From a bacterium (GTDB lineage Bacteria; Elusimicrobiota; Elusimicrobia; Elusimicrobiales; UBA9959): a stretch of DNA of 64,000 nt. A program made the translations under genes and the position numbers. Positions 1 through 9,036 of this stretch are shown piece by piece (within the stretch, counting starts at the first letter, position 1; the number at the start of each line of letters is the position of its first letter). Location: assembly GCA_021786295.1 (NCBI GenBank), contig JAJYNO010000017.1, forward strand, positions 1 to 64,000. The letters run 5' to 3'. The notes beneath the pieces were generated by a model. It was given only the letters and a program-made list of their open reading frames with translations. It searched no databases and was not told the DNA's origin.

Positions 1-799
1 CTATGGACTTGCGGCCCAGTATGCCGAAATCCCGCAGGCGCTCCACCACGCGCACCTTGTGGTGCGACTCGCAGTGCAGCTGGTCCGCCTGGGATTCGGC
101 GGTGTGGACGTGGAAGCCGGCGCCGAGCTTGTGGCCGCGGTAGGCCGCCTCCTCCAGGGTCTCGTCGGAGATGGTGAAGGAGGCGTGCAGGCCGAACATG
201 GCCTTCACCATCCCGTCGCCCTTGGCCGCCGCGTTCGCGATGAAGGCGGTGTTCTCGTCGAGGCCTTCCTTGGCCCTGTCCCTGCCGTCGCGGTCGGAGA
301 CCTCGTAGCAGAGGCAGCCGCGCAGGCCGGTCTCCCGCACGGCCTTCTCCACGGCCGAGAGGGAGCCCGTTATGGAGAAGGGGCTGGCGTGGTGGTCGAT
401 GATCGTAGTGGTGCCCTTGCGCACCGCGTCGATCAGCGGGATGACGGCGCTGTAGTAGGAGTCCGCGTTGGTCAGCTTCTTGTCGAGGCGCCACCAGAGG
501 TTGTCGAGGATCTCCACGAAGTTCCTCGAAGGGGCGGCCTTGCCCAGGCCGCGCGCGAACGTGCTGTAGAAGTGCATGTGCGCGTTGATGAAGCCGGGCA
601 TGACCAGCTTGCCCGAGGCGTCTATGACCTTCGTGTACTTGCCCTTGAAGCTCTTCTGCGGCGCTATCTTCTTTATCAGCCCGCCCTCTATCAGCAGCGC
701 GTGGCCGGAGAGCACCCGGTTCTTCTCGCCGAGCGTGGCGATGGTGCCGTTCTTGATCAGGATGGTCCTGGCGTTGTTCTTCTTCATGGCGTTCTTCAT
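1..799 (-). CDS. ssnA: SsnA-type putative aminohydrolase, cut by the window edge
   Basis: This is the first 266 codons of an amidohydrolase-superfamily enzyme; the C-terminus lies beyond base 1. The translation has the usual small N-terminal beta domain, then NAHMHFYSTFARGL, the metal-binding HxH strand in the form typical of SsnA, followed by DHHASPFS and a later HVHTAESQ segment that matches the second metal-ligand region. SsnA proteins are found beside ygfK and molybdenum hydroxylase genes in purine-degradation clusters, which agrees with this neighbourhood; the exact substrate is not established. The chosen ATG at 799 overlaps the stop of the upstream reductase gene (ATGA), indicating translational coupling; a second in-frame ATG at 787 is possible. 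The family is confident, the substrate is not. Confidence 0.85.
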   Translation of the reverse strand, partial: MKNAMKKNNARTILIKNGTIATLGEKNRVLSGHALLIEGGLIKKIAPQKSFKGKYTKVIDASGKLVMPGFINAHMHFYSTFARGLGKAAPSRNFVEILDNLWWRLDKKLTNADSYYSAVIPLIDAVRKGTTTIIDHHASPFSITGSLSAVEKAVRETGLRGCLCYEVSDRDGRDRAKEGLDENTAFIANAAAKGDGMVKAMFGLHASFTISDETLEEAAYRGHKLGAGFHVHTAESQADQLHCESHHKVRVVERLRDFGILGRKSI

Positions 800-3249
800 T
801 CCGGGCAGACCTTGAGCTCGGCCGGGGTGCGCCGGCGCATCTTCAGCGCGCCGGAGAAGCATTTCTTCACGCACAGCGAGCAGCCGATGCACTTCGAGGC
901 GTCGAACTCCGGCACGCCCTTGGCGTTCAGCTTCACGGCCAGGTAGCCGCAGCGTTCGCAGTTGCCGCAGTGGCGGCAGAGCTCCGCGTCCACCGACGGG
1001 ATGTTCTTGACCGGCGTGAGGTCCGGGAAGTTGGTGACGGGGCCGGGCAGCGCGCAGCCGATGAACTCGCCCACCGACTTATAGCCCTTCTCCTCCAGCA
1101 TGAAGCTGAGGCCGCTCTCCAGCTCGCCGATCACGCCGAAGCCGTACTTCATGACGACGGTGCAGAACTGCACCGACTTCGCGCCGAGCGCGAGGAAATG
1201 GGCCGCCGCCTTGTAGTCCATCGGCCCGCCGTTGCCCGAGATCGGCACGCCGAGGTTCACGGCCTTGGAGATCGTCAGGTTGCTGATGGGCGCGACGCCC
1301 TCGCCGCTCATGCCCACGATCATGCCCTCTTCCCAGGCGCCCTTGCCGCTCATGCGCTTGCGGAAAGCCAGCGCCGGGAAGGAATTGGCCAGCGTGATGC
1401 CGGCCTTCTTGTGCGGATACCGCGCGTAGACCTGCTTGATCGCGTTGACCACCTGCCAGATAGAGGTGACGGCGCCGGTCAGCTTGAAGAGCTTGGGGAT
1501 GTCCGGGTCGGAAACTTCCATGACCCAGCCGATGATCTTGGCCGCGAGCTCCGGGTCCTGCGAAACGATGTCGCCCTTGGTGCCGTCGCCGCCCTGCGGG
1601 CAGGACAGCGAGTACTCTATGGCCATCGCGCCGGCCTTCTCGAGCTTGAGCGTGTTGCCCTGCCAGCCCTTGCGGTCGAACTCGTCGTTGCCGGTCACCG
1701 GGCCGCCGGTGGAGGCCGCGGTCAGGCGGTCCGGGTATTCCTTCACCAGCCGCGCCACTTCCTTGCAGACGCGGTCGAGCGGGTGGCCGGACACGTTGTC
1801 CGAGTTTCCGTAGGTGCTGTCGTTGAACGTCACCATGTACTCGGACGGGATATGGATGTCCAGCCCGTCGAAGGCCGTCTTCATCACGACGCCGGGCCAG
1901 CCGGCCTCATAGGCGCGCTTCACCTGCTCGTAGCCGTCGGAGTGGGGGGACGCGGAGATGATGAACGGGGACTTGAGCTTGCGGCCGAAGAAGTCGGTGG
2001 TCAGGTCCACGGGTTTGAGTTCCCGGCCGGCCAGGATGACGTGGCTCTTCTTGTTGTCCGGGATGACGGGGGCCTTCTTGCCCTGCATGTACGCGTGGGC
2101 TTCCATCGCGGCGTTCTTGGCGGAGGCGGTGCCTTCCACCACGGTGGCCGCGCCGTTGCGGCAGTCGCCGGCCAGGAACACGCCCTTCTGCCCCTTGTCC
2201 TCGAAGACCGGGATGTTCTTGATGGCGAGCACGGTGAACTGCACGTCCGTGCGGACCTGTTCGGTGCCGGGGACGTCCTTCGACTTGTCGTCGAGGCGGA
2301 CGACCTTTATCCCGCCGCCCTTCAGGATGCCGGTGATGCGCGAGCGGCCGTTGATGTTGATGCCGGCCTTCAGGATGTCCCTGAGCTCGTGTTCCGGCAG
2401 CTGGATATCGCCGATGTTCTTGCGGGTGAAGATCTCCGCGCGCGCCGCGCCGAACTCCAGCGCCTTCATCGCGCAGTCGGCCGCCACCGCGCCGCCGCCG
2501 ATCACGGCCACGTTCTTGCCCTTGACCTTGTACTTCGAGGTGTTGCGCAGGTACTCCAGGCCTTCCACGCCCAGTTCCTCGTTCTCTATACGTAGTTTGA
2601 GCTGCTCCTCGACGCCGGCCGTCACGATGACGGCGTCGTACTTCTTCAGCAGTGAGGCCGGGTCCTTCACGGCGGAACCGGTCTTGATGGCGATGTCGCC
2701 GAGCGACTTGACCCATTCTATCTCGGTGCGCAGCACTTCCTTGGGGAAGCGCTTGTCAGGTATCAGGTTGCAGGCGCCGCCGGCCTTCCTGTCCTTGTCG
2801 AAGACGTCCACCTTGTAGCCGAGCTGGGCCAGCGTGCCGGCGGCCGAGAGGCCCGCCGGACCGGCGCCTACCACGGCGACCTTTTTGCCGTTGGGCTTCG
2901 CCTTGCGGAACTTCGGCATCGCTCCCAGGTCCTTGGCCTTCTGCACCACCGTGGCCTGTACGGCCGGGATATTGATCGGGTTGTCGAAGAGCTTGCGCGA
3001 GCAGGCCTTCACGCAGAACCAGTCGGGGCAGACCGCGCCGCAGACGCCGCCGAAGGTGTTGTGGCCCATGATCAGCGCCGCGCTGCGCTTGAAGTCGGCC
3101 TTCTCCATCTGGCGCACGGCCATGATGAAATCGGCGGGCGAGCAGTCGGCCGGGCAGGCCTTCTGGCAGGGCTTGTCCTCGCAGTAGAGGCAGCGCTCGG
3201 CCTCGCTCTTGAGCTGGGCGTCGGAAAGGAACTGGATGGTCTTCTTCAT
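796..3249 (-). CDS. Fused PreT-PreA-like (dihydropyrimidine dehydrogenase-type) reductase
   Basis: The protein has 817 residues with the domain order of DPD or a PreT+PreA fusion. An N-terminal alpha-helical domain carries two Cys clusters (C20-C36 and C70-C83). An FAD domain has GAGPAG at 128-133 and a NAD(P)H domain has GGGAVA near 251. A dihydroorotate-dehydrogenase-like FMN barrel starts near 410, and a 2x[4Fe-4S] ferredoxin tail carries CIGCSLC. DPD reduces the 5,6 double bond of uracil or thymine with NAD(P)H. The active-site loop here reads SCPQGG (Cys550) rather than the usual SCPHGM, and the TPN and GGVSG segments of DPD are altered, so the substrate may be a related heterocycle. It lies 53 bases after a kinase gene and overlaps ssnA. 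YgfK itself has the opposite domain order, so that name was not used. Confidence 0.85.
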   Translation of the reverse strand: MKKTIQFLSDAQLKSEAERCLYCEDKPCQKACPADCSPADFIMAVRQMEKADFKRSAALIMGHNTFGGVCGAVCPDWFCVKACSRKLFDNPINIPAVQATVVQKAKDLGAMPKFRKAKPNGKKVAVVGAGPAGLSAAGTLAQLGYKVDVFDKDRKAGGACNLIPDKRFPKEVLRTEIEWVKSLGDIAIKTGSAVKDPASLLKKYDAVIVTAGVEEQLKLRIENEELGVEGLEYLRNTSKYKVKGKNVAVIGGGAVAADCAMKALEFGAARAEIFTRKNIGDIQLPEHELRDILKAGININGRSRITGILKGGGIKVVRLDDKSKDVPGTEQVRTDVQFTVLAIKNIPVFEDKGQKGVFLAGDCRNGAATVVEGTASAKNAAMEAHAYMQGKKAPVIPDNKKSHVILAGRELKPVDLTTDFFGRKLKSPFIISASPHSDGYEQVKRAYEAGWPGVVMKTAFDGLDIHIPSEYMVTFNDSTYGNSDNVSGHPLDRVCKEVARLVKEYPDRLTAASTGGPVTGNDEFDRKGWQGNTLKLEKAGAMAIEYSLSCPQGGDGTKGDIVSQDPELAAKIIGWVMEVSDPDIPKLFKLTGAVTSIWQVVNAIKQVYARYPHKKAGITLANSFPALAFRKRMSGKGAWEEGMIVGMSGEGVAPISNLTISKAVNLGVPISGNGGPMDYKAAAHFLALGAKSVQFCTVVMKYGFGVIGELESGLSFMLEEKGYKSVGEFIGCALPGPVTNFPDLTPVKNIPSVDAELCRHCGNCERCGYLAVKLNAKGVPEFDASKCIGCSLCVKKCFSGALKMRRRTPAELKVCPE

Positions 3250-3302
3250 AATAGTGGAACGGCTCCTCGTGATGATGTCGCTAATATAGATTTTAATATT
3301 TT

Positions 3303-5864
3303 TCAGGCGGTTTTATGCCTGATCTTCGCTTTCAGGTGGAAATGTTCGTAGTCGAAGAAGAAGCGCCTGAAGAGGAGGAAGCGCCAGCCTCCGCGCTTGA
3401 ACTCCTCGTCCGAACGGGCGGAAAGCTCCGTCAGCTCCGAGGTCTCCGGCAGCGCCAGGATATTGCAGCGCCAGCCCGGGCCGTCGGCCATCTCGTCCAG
3501 CCGCAGGTCTATGGTCCCGCCCTGGCGCCTGGCCCAGGCGCCTTCCAGGTTCAGCCGCGCCTCTACCGGGTCCAGCGCCAGGAGCTTTATGGGCGGGGAG
3601 AAGGTCAGCGCCGCGGAGTAGCGGCCGTATTCGGACCGGATGCGGCGGAAGTCGGCGCGCAGCGCGCCGCCGCCGTCGAGGAAGGAGGAGAGCGGCAGGG
3701 CCTGCAGCGTCACCCTGGTGGCGCCGACCGGGACGAGCCGCCCCTCGTTGAAGAACGGCCAGCAGCGCACGGCCTCGGGGTCGGCCCCGGGGGCGACGAT
3801 GTAGATCGTGGAGGTGGCCTGGGCCAGCGACCGGTGGCCGGAGTAGAGGTTGTCCAGCAGCGCGCGCCGGGCCCGCTCGTGGTTCACCTCCTGGCAGACG
3901 GTGGGCAGGTCCCCGTGATGCGGGCGGTACTCCACCGAGCCTTCCACCAGCGCCTTCAGTTCGTCGTTGGACTTGAAGCTGTGGTCGGGGGACATGTTGC
4001 GCGCGATCTCCAGGTGGCGCAGCGCTTCCTTCTTGTCGCCGCGCAGCGCGTAGATCTTGCTCAGGCGGTAGTAGATCCCGGCCACGTCCTCCTCGCCGGA
4101 GCTCATCGTCTTGCGCAGCTCGACGCACGCCGCCTTGTGGTCCCCGCGCAGCAGGGCCAGGTAGGCGCGCAGCAGGGGGAAATAGTCGTGGTTCGGGGCC
4201 AGCGCCGCCGCGTCCCGCATGGCCGCCTCGGCCTCGGAGAGCTTGCCGGCCTGCATCAGGCCCTCGATCAGCGCGAAGCGCAGCATGATGTTGCCGGGAT
4301 GGCGGTCGATCTCCTCCGCCGTCCGGTCCCGCCAGGCGTCGAACCTGCCCATGGCGGCGTTGTGGTAGGCGCCCACGAACCAGGTGAAGAGCGACGGGCT
4401 CGGCATGGCCGCGTCTATGCGCGCGGCGTAGTCCATGGCCGTGTCGTAGTCGCCGGAGCTCATCCTGGCGCGGGCGCAGATGGCCATGAGGGCCGGGTCC
4501 TCCGCGCCTCCCCGCAGGTAATGCTCCATGTTGCGCAGCCAGTCCCTGGCGCCGTCCAGGTGGTCGGCGAGAAGGGCCGCGTGCAGGCGCGTGCCGGCGT
4601 CGGGGGCCGTCTTCGCGGCCCGGCGCATGCGCGCGGCCGCCCGCGCGATCACGGGGGAATTCCCGACGTGCACCCGCAGCGCGGCGGCCAGCGCGGTGGC
4701 GTCCACGGAGAACGGGTCCAGCTTCAGCGCCTCGGAGACCAGCTGGTGGGCCTGGTCTACGGAAAAATCCACGAAATAGGCCAGCGCGGCCTCGCTGGCC
4801 AGCTTCGCCGCCTCGCGGCGGCGCTCCGGCGGGGCGGCGGGCTCCTGGGCGGGCTTGCCGCTCTCCGCCGGGGAGGGCCGCAGCATGCCGCGGAGGCCGT
4901 CCACTATCTGCGTCCTTATGCCCTTCGGCCGGGCCGCCATGCGGATGGCGTCGGCCAGCTCGCGCGCGTCGCGGTAGCGGGCCGCCGGCCTCTTCTCCAG
5001 GCATTTCATTATGACCGCGCCGAGGGCCGGGGACAGGGCGGGGTTCAGCCTGGACGGCGGGGCGCACCTGTCCTGGGTCACGGACCGTATGAAGGCGGCG
5101 GTATTGTCGCCTTTGAAAGGGTGTTCCAGGGTGACGAGCTCGTAGAGCACGGTGCCCAGGCTGTAGATGTCGGAGGCCTCCGCCGCGGCCCGGTCGGAGA
5201 ACACTTCCGGAGCCATGTAGCGCAGCGTGCCGAGCATCGGCTGGCCGGTGGTGATGTCGGAGGAGTCGGAGAACTTGGCCAGGCCGAAATCCACCAGCTT
5301 GGCCCGGCCTTTCCTGGCTATCAGGATATTGGACGGCTTGATGTCGCGGTGGAGTATGCCGAGGGAATGGGCCTCGTAGAGGGCGTCGGCCACGCCGGCG
5401 ATGAGCGCCGCGGCGTGGCTTTCGAAATCCGGTTCGGCCAGCGGCGGCCCTCCCGGCGTGCGCAGGAAATAGGGGAGGTCCTCCTCGCCGCCGGAAGGCT
5501 CCGCCACGTAGCCGTAGCTCCTGAGCGTTTCGACGTCCCCGGCCGCGCCTATGGCGCGGGCCAGTTCGAGGAAGGCCAGCAGCGGCTTGCCGTCCACGTA
5601 CTCCATGGCCATGTAGGGCAGGCCGGCGTGCTCGCCGAAGGAATAGACCTTGATTATACCGGGATGGTCGCAGCGCGCGATGGCGGCGGCCTCGCGCAGG
5701 AAGCGCCGCCGGCTCTGCGGCGTGGCCTGTTCGGGCAGGACCATTTTGACGGCCGCGTCGCGCTGCAGCGCCTTGTCGTGGGCGCGGTACACCACGCCCA
5801 TGCCGCCGCGGCCCAGCTCGCCGGTTATCTTGAGGCTGCCCAGTTCGTCCCCGACCTTTATCAT
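3303..5864 (-). CDS. Serine/threonine protein kinase with TPR region
   Basis: The 853-residue protein begins with a complete Hanks-type kinase domain: glycine loop GRGGMG at 19-23, catalytic Lys40, HRDIKPSN at 172-179 and DFG at 192-194. The domain runs to about residue 310. A roughly 45-residue Gly/Pro-rich insertion (100-147) sits between the hinge and the catalytic loop. Residues 350-690 are helical repeats of tetratricopeptide character, with spacing such as [19 protein letters not shown]. The C-terminal 160 residues are beta-rich and I do not recognise them. No membrane segment is evident, so the protein is probably cytoplasmic. It is the first gene of the minus-strand catabolic unit and is divergent from the deaminase operon; a regulatory link to that island is plausible but only inferred. 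Overlapping plus-strand frames of similar length are shadows. Confidence 0.9.
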   Translation of the reverse strand: MIKVGDELGSLKITGELGRGGMGVVYRAHDKALQRDAAVKMVLPEQATPQSRRRFLREAAAIARCDHPGIIKVYSFGEHAGLPYMAMEYVDGKPLLAFLELARAIGAAGDVETLRSYGYVAEPSGGEEDLPYFLRTPGGPPLAEPDFESHAAALIAGVADALYEAHSLGILHRDIKPSNILIARKGRAKLVDFGLAKFSDSSDITTGQPMLGTLRYMAPEVFSDRAAAEASDIYSLGTVLYELVTLEHPFKGDNTAAFIRSVTQDRCAPPSRLNPALSPALGAVIMKCLEKRPAARYRDARELADAIRMAARPKGIRTQIVDGLRGMLRPSPAESGKPAQEPAAPPERRREAAKLASEAALAYFVDFSVDQAHQLVSEALKLDPFSVDATALAAALRVHVGNSPVIARAAARMRRAAKTAPDAGTRLHAALLADHLDGARDWLRNMEHYLRGGAEDPALMAICARARMSSGDYDTAMDYAARIDAAMPSPSLFTWFVGAYHNAAMGRFDAWRDRTAEEIDRHPGNIMLRFALIEGLMQAGKLSEAEAAMRDAAALAPNHDYFPLLRAYLALLRGDHKAACVELRKTMSSGEEDVAGIYYRLSKIYALRGDKKEALRHLEIARNMSPDHSFKSNDELKALVEGSVEYRPHHGDLPTVCQEVNHERARRALLDNLYSGHRSLAQATSTIYIVAPGADPEAVRCWPFFNEGRLVPVGATRVTLQALPLSSFLDGGGALRADFRRIRSEYGRYSAALTFSPPIKLLALDPVEARLNLEGAWARRQGGTIDLRLDEMADGPGWRCNILALPETSELTELSARSDEEFKRGGWRFLLFRRFFFDYEHFHLKAKIRHKTA

Positions 5865-5920
5865 GGCTTAAATCTGATTTTACTATAATATTGGAAACGC
5901 TGGATAACTAGAGGTTCACC
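5865..5920. promoter_or_regulatory. Divergent promoter region between kinase and deaminase genes
   Basis: This AT-rich 56-base gap in a GC-rich neighbourhood separates two divergent genes. A perfect TATAAT lies at 5884-5889 on the plus strand, 31 bases before the deaminase ATG, and the same stretch read on the minus strand gives TATTAT for the kinase gene. No convincing -35 box is placed for either direction, so only the -10 assignments are suggested. An AGAGG Shine-Dalgarno sequence precedes the deaminase start. Confidence 0.45.
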
Positions 5921-7291
5921 ATGAAAACGCTGCTGATAAAGAACGCCGAGGTGCTGGCCACGATGGACGACGCGGGCCGCGAGATCAAGGGCGGTGACGT
6001 CTATATCGAAGGCCCCGAAATAAAGAAAGTGGGCAAAGGCCTCCGGGTGAAGGCCGACAGGGTCATCGACGCGAAAGGCTGCGTCGTGATGCCCGGCATG
6101 GTGAACACCCACCACCACCTTTACCAGACGCTGACGCGCAACCTGCCGAAGGTGCAGGACGCCAAGCTCTTCGACTGGCTCGTCTATCTCTACGAGATCT
6201 GGAAGCATCTCGACGAGGAAGCCGTCTACGCCAGCACGCAGGCCGGCCTGGGCGAGCTGCTGCTGACCGGCTGCACCACCAGCACGGACCACCTCTACCT
6301 GTTCCCGAGGAAAGGCAGCGATAATTTCATAGACGCGCAGGTGGCGGCCGCGCGCGGCGTGGGGATGCGCTTCCACCCGACGCGCGGCTCGATGTCGCGC
6401 GGCCGCTCCAAGGGCGGCCTGCCGCCGGACAGCGTGGTGCAGACCGAGGACCATATAATGAAGGACTGCGAGCGCCTCGTGCACAAGTACCACGACGGCG
6501 GTAAGTTCGGCATGACGCGGCTGGTGCTGGCGCCCTGCTCGCCGTTCTCCGTGACCACCGAGCTGCTGAAGATCACCGCCGAGATGGCCAGGCGCTGGGG
6601 CGTGCGCATGCATACCCACCTGGCGGAGACTAAGGACGAGGACGATTTCTGCCGCAAGACGCTGAAGATGCGCCCGCTCGAGTACATGGAGAGCGTGGGC
6701 TGGGTGGAGGAGGGCAACGCCTGGTTCGCCCATTGCGTCTACCTCAACGAGGCCGAAGCGCGGCGGATGGGGAAGACCGGCACCGGCGTCGCGCACTGCC
6801 CGTCGTCCAACCTGCGCCTGGGCTCCGGCATCGCGCCTGTCCGGACGTTCCTGGAGCACGGGGTGCCGGTGGGCATTGCGGTGGACGGCTCGGCCTCCAA
6901 CGACGCCTCCGACATGCTCGGCGAGGTGCGGCAGGCGATGCTGGTGCAGCGCGTGAAGACCGGCGTGGAGGGCATGCCGGCGCGCGACGCGCTGCGGCTG
7001 GCCACGCGCGGCGGCGCCGCCGTGCTGGGACGCTCCGACATCGGCTCGATCGAGCCCGGCAAGGCCGCCGATATCGCGGTCTTCGACGTGAGCGGCCTCG
7101 ACTATATAGGTTCCAAGTCCGACCCGCTGGCCTCGCTGCTGTTCTGCGGCGCCTCCCACCGGACGAAATACACCGTCGTCAACGGCCGGATCGCCGTGAA
7201 GGACGGGCGCCTCGCACTGGTGGACGAGGAGCGGACGGCCGCGCGCGCCAACAAGGCGGCGGCCTTGCTCTACAGGAAGGCCGGGCTTTGA
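5921..7291 (+). CDS. 8-oxoguanine deaminase family amidohydrolase
   Basis: The protein is a full-length (456 aa) member of the 8-oxoguanine deaminase/AtzB-like branch of the amidohydrolase superfamily. VNTHHHLYQTLTRN (61-74) contains the HxH metal site, MHTHLAET and FAHCVY supply later histidines, and DGSASNDASD supplies the metal-binding aspartate. The family converts 8-oxoguanine to urate, and some members act on isocytosine-like or pterin rings. Its position at the head of an array encoding two molybdenum hydroxylases and their maturation factors supports a role in purine salvage or breakdown in the cytoplasm. The gene is preceded by AGAGG and a TATAAT element and is followed 14 bases later by a phosphofructokinase. 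Oxoguanine specificity is inferred from overall resemblance and context. Confidence 0.85.
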   Translation: MKTLLIKNAEVLATMDDAGREIKGGDVYIEGPEIKKVGKGLRVKADRVIDAKGCVVMPGMVNTHHHLYQTLTRNLPKVQDAKLFDWLVYLYEIWKHLDEEAVYASTQAGLGELLLTGCTTSTDHLYLFPRKGSDNFIDAQVAAARGVGMRFHPTRGSMSRGRSKGGLPPDSVVQTEDHIMKDCERLVHKYHDGGKFGMTRLVLAPCSPFSVTTELLKITAEMARRWGVRMHTHLAETKDEDDFCRKTLKMRPLEYMESVGWVEEGNAWFAHCVYLNEAEARRMGKTGTGVAHCPSSNLRLGSGIAPVRTFLEHGVPVGIAVDGSASNDASDMLGEVRQAMLVQRVKTGVEGMPARDALRLATRGGAAVLGRSDIGSIEPGKAADIAVFDVSGLDYIGSKSDPLASLLFCGASHRTKYTVVNGRIAVKDGRLALVDEERTAARANKAAALLYRKAGL

Positions 7292-7305
7292 ACCTGGGGG
7301 ACGAT

Positions 7306-8415
7306 ATGGCCGGAAGCAGGATACGCAGGATAGCCATCAGCACCGGCGGAGGCGACGCGCCGGGGCTCAACGCCGTGATACGCGCCGCGGTGATAGCGGC
7401 GCGCAACAGGGACTGGGAAGTGGCAGGGATCAGGGACGGCTACAACGGTCTGCTGAACCCGAAGGACTACCCGGACGGGGGATTAATAGACCTTCACCGG
7501 CACAACGTGCGCGGCATAACGCATCTGGGCGGCACCATACTGGGGACCACCAACAAGGGGAACCCGCTCAGGTACCCGACCAAAGGCCGCGGCGGCAAGT
7601 GGTACGAGAAGGACCGGAGCGGCGAACTGGTGGCGGCCTTCCGGAAGCGGAAGATAGACGCGCTGGTGGCCATAGGCGGGGACGGTTCCCTCGCCATCGC
7701 CGACGCGCTGGCCGGGAAAGGCCTGCGCGTGGTAGGGGTGCCCAAGACCATAGACAACGACCTGGAGAAGACCGTCGCGACTTTCGGCTTCGACAGCGCG
7801 GTCTCCTTCGCAACAGAATGCCTGGACCGCCTGCACTCCACGGCGGAGGCCCACCGCCGCGTGATGGTGGTGGAGGTGATGGGCCGCTACGCAGGCTGGA
7901 TAGCGCTCAACGCCGGCGTTTCCGGCACGGCCGACGCGATACTGATCCCGGAGATCCCGTACGACATCCGCAAGGTGGCCGGGAAGATAATGTCCATGGA
8001 GAGCATCGACAAGCATTTCGGCATCGTGGTGGTGGCGGAGGGCGCAAAGCCGAAGGACGGCGGGTACTCGGTGGTCTCGCGCGAGCTGGGGCGCGCCGAC
8101 AAGCTGGGCGGCGCAGGCGAGCGGGTGGCGAAGGCGCTTGAAACGCTGACCGGCAAGGAATGCCGCACCGTGGTGCTGGGACACCTGCAGCGCGGCGGAA
8201 GCCCCACTACTTTCGACCGCCTTCTTTCGCTGCGCTTCGGCGCGGCCGCCGTGCGCGCCCTGGACGAAGGGCGCAGCGGGGTGATGGTCGCGCTGGACCC
8301 GCCGAAGGTCCGTTACGTCCCGCTGAAGGAGGTCTCGGGCCGCATGAAGACCGTGCCGCTGGACTGCGATACCGTGCTGACCGCGCGCACCCTCGGCATC
8401 AGTTTCGGGGACTAG
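7306..8415 (+). CDS. pfkA: 6-phosphofructokinase
   Basis: The 369-residue protein has the family A phosphofructokinase signatures. These are GGGDAPGLNAVIRA for nucleotide binding, IGGDGS for the phosphate donor, PKTIDND for catalysis and GHLQRGGSPTTFDR for fructose-6-phosphate. In E. coli numbering position 104 is Gly, as in ATP-dependent enzymes, while position 124 is Lys, as in pyrophosphate-dependent ones; this mixed pair leaves the donor unsettled, with ATP more likely. The long open frame starting at 6733 is a read-through of another frame. The ATG at 7306 was chosen because the conserved sequence begins immediately after it and GGGGG lies just upstream. It is 14 bases after the deaminase and 1 base before mocA, so it is almost certainly cotranscribed with them, which is an odd partner for purine catabolic genes. 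Confidence 0.93.
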   Translation: MAGSRIRRIAISTGGGDAPGLNAVIRAAVIAARNRDWEVAGIRDGYNGLLNPKDYPDGGLIDLHRHNVRGITHLGGTILGTTNKGNPLRYPTKGRGGKWYEKDRSGELVAAFRKRKIDALVAIGGDGSLAIADALAGKGLRVVGVPKTIDNDLEKTVATFGFDSAVSFATECLDRLHSTAEAHRRVMVVEVMGRYAGWIALNAGVSGTADAILIPEIPYDIRKVAGKIMSMESIDKHFGIVVVAEGAKPKDGGYSVVSRELGRADKLGGAGERVAKALETLTGKECRTVVLGHLQRGGSPTTFDRLLSLRFGAAAVRALDEGRSGVMVALDPPKVRYVPLKEVSGRMKTVPLDCDTVLTARTLGISFGD

Positions 8416-8416
8416 C

Positions 8417-9013
8417 ATGCTCTCGGCTATAGTTCTGGCAGCCGGGGACTCCTCCCGGATGGGGCGGCCCAAGGCTCTGCTGCAGTGGAAGGGGAAGCCT
8501 TTCATCGAACATGTCTGCGAGGCGCTGCGCAGGGCCGGCGTAGCGGACCGCGTCGTGGTGCTGGGCGGCGCCTCGCGCGAGATACTGGCGGCCTGGCCGC
8601 CTGCGGGGGAGAAGGTGGCGCTTAACCCGCACCCGGAGCACGGACAGCTTTCCTCGCTGCGCGCCGGCCTGAAGGACGTCTCCGGCTCGGCGGAGGGCTA
8701 CATGGTCTGCCTGGCGGACCAGCCCACTGTGCAGGTGGAGACCTACAGGCGGATAATAGCGTTCTGGGAAGAGAACCGGGATTGCATAGTGATCCCGAGG
8801 ACACTTAGGGAATCCGATTCCAGACTGAAGCGCGGCCACCCGATAATCATCCCGGCCGCGCATAAGCGTCTGTGCCTGGAGGGCCCGCTGGAAAAAGGCC
8901 TGCACTGGGTAACGCACCACCCGTCGGTGAAAGTGGCCGACCTGGACGTGAAGGACCCCGAGATAATCCGGGACTTCGACACTCCGGAGGATTACGCCGC
9001 GCTCCCGCGGTAG
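8417..9013 (+). CDS. mocA: Molybdenum cofactor cytidylyltransferase (MocA-like)
   Basis: This 198-residue NTP-transferase has the N-terminal nucleotide loop LAAGDSSRMGRPKALL, the metal-binding LADQP motif and the RGHPIII segment characteristic of MocA/YgfJ proteins. MocA joins CMP to molybdopterin to make the MCD cofactor used by xanthine-dehydrogenase-family hydroxylases. Two such hydroxylases and an XdhC chaperone are encoded a few kilobases downstream on the same strand, so the cofactor role is well supported by context. It begins one base after the pfkA stop. A related guanylyltransferase activity (MobA) is less likely given the neighbours. Confidence 0.9.
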   Translation: MLSAIVLAAGDSSRMGRPKALLQWKGKPFIEHVCEALRRAGVADRVVVLGGASREILAAWPPAGEKVALNPHPEHGQLSSLRAGLKDVSGSAEGYMVCLADQPTVQVETYRRIIAFWEENRDCIVIPRTLRESDSRLKRGHPIIIPAAHKRLCLEGPLEKGLHWVTHHPSVKVADLDVKDPEIIRDFDTPEDYAALPR

Positions 9014-9036
9014 CGGTCCACGGCGGCCCATTCCAC

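Noticed and set aside
796-3249. Naming the reductase YgfK because ssnA is next to it
   Set aside because: YgfK has the dihydroorotate-dehydrogenase-like part first and the GltD-like part second. Here the order is reversed, as in DPD and PreT-PreA.
3315-5888. 857-codon open frame antisense to the Ser/Thr kinase, and similar long antisense frames (for example 13874-16552)
   Set aside because: GC-rich coding DNA leaves long open antisense frames. These translations are rich in Arg, Gly, His and Val without motifs, while the opposite strand encodes recognisable proteins.
6733-8415. A 560-codon frame suggesting an N-terminal extension of phosphofructokinase
   Set aside because: The first 190 codons are an alternative frame of the deaminase gene and have no family features; pfkA starts at 7306.
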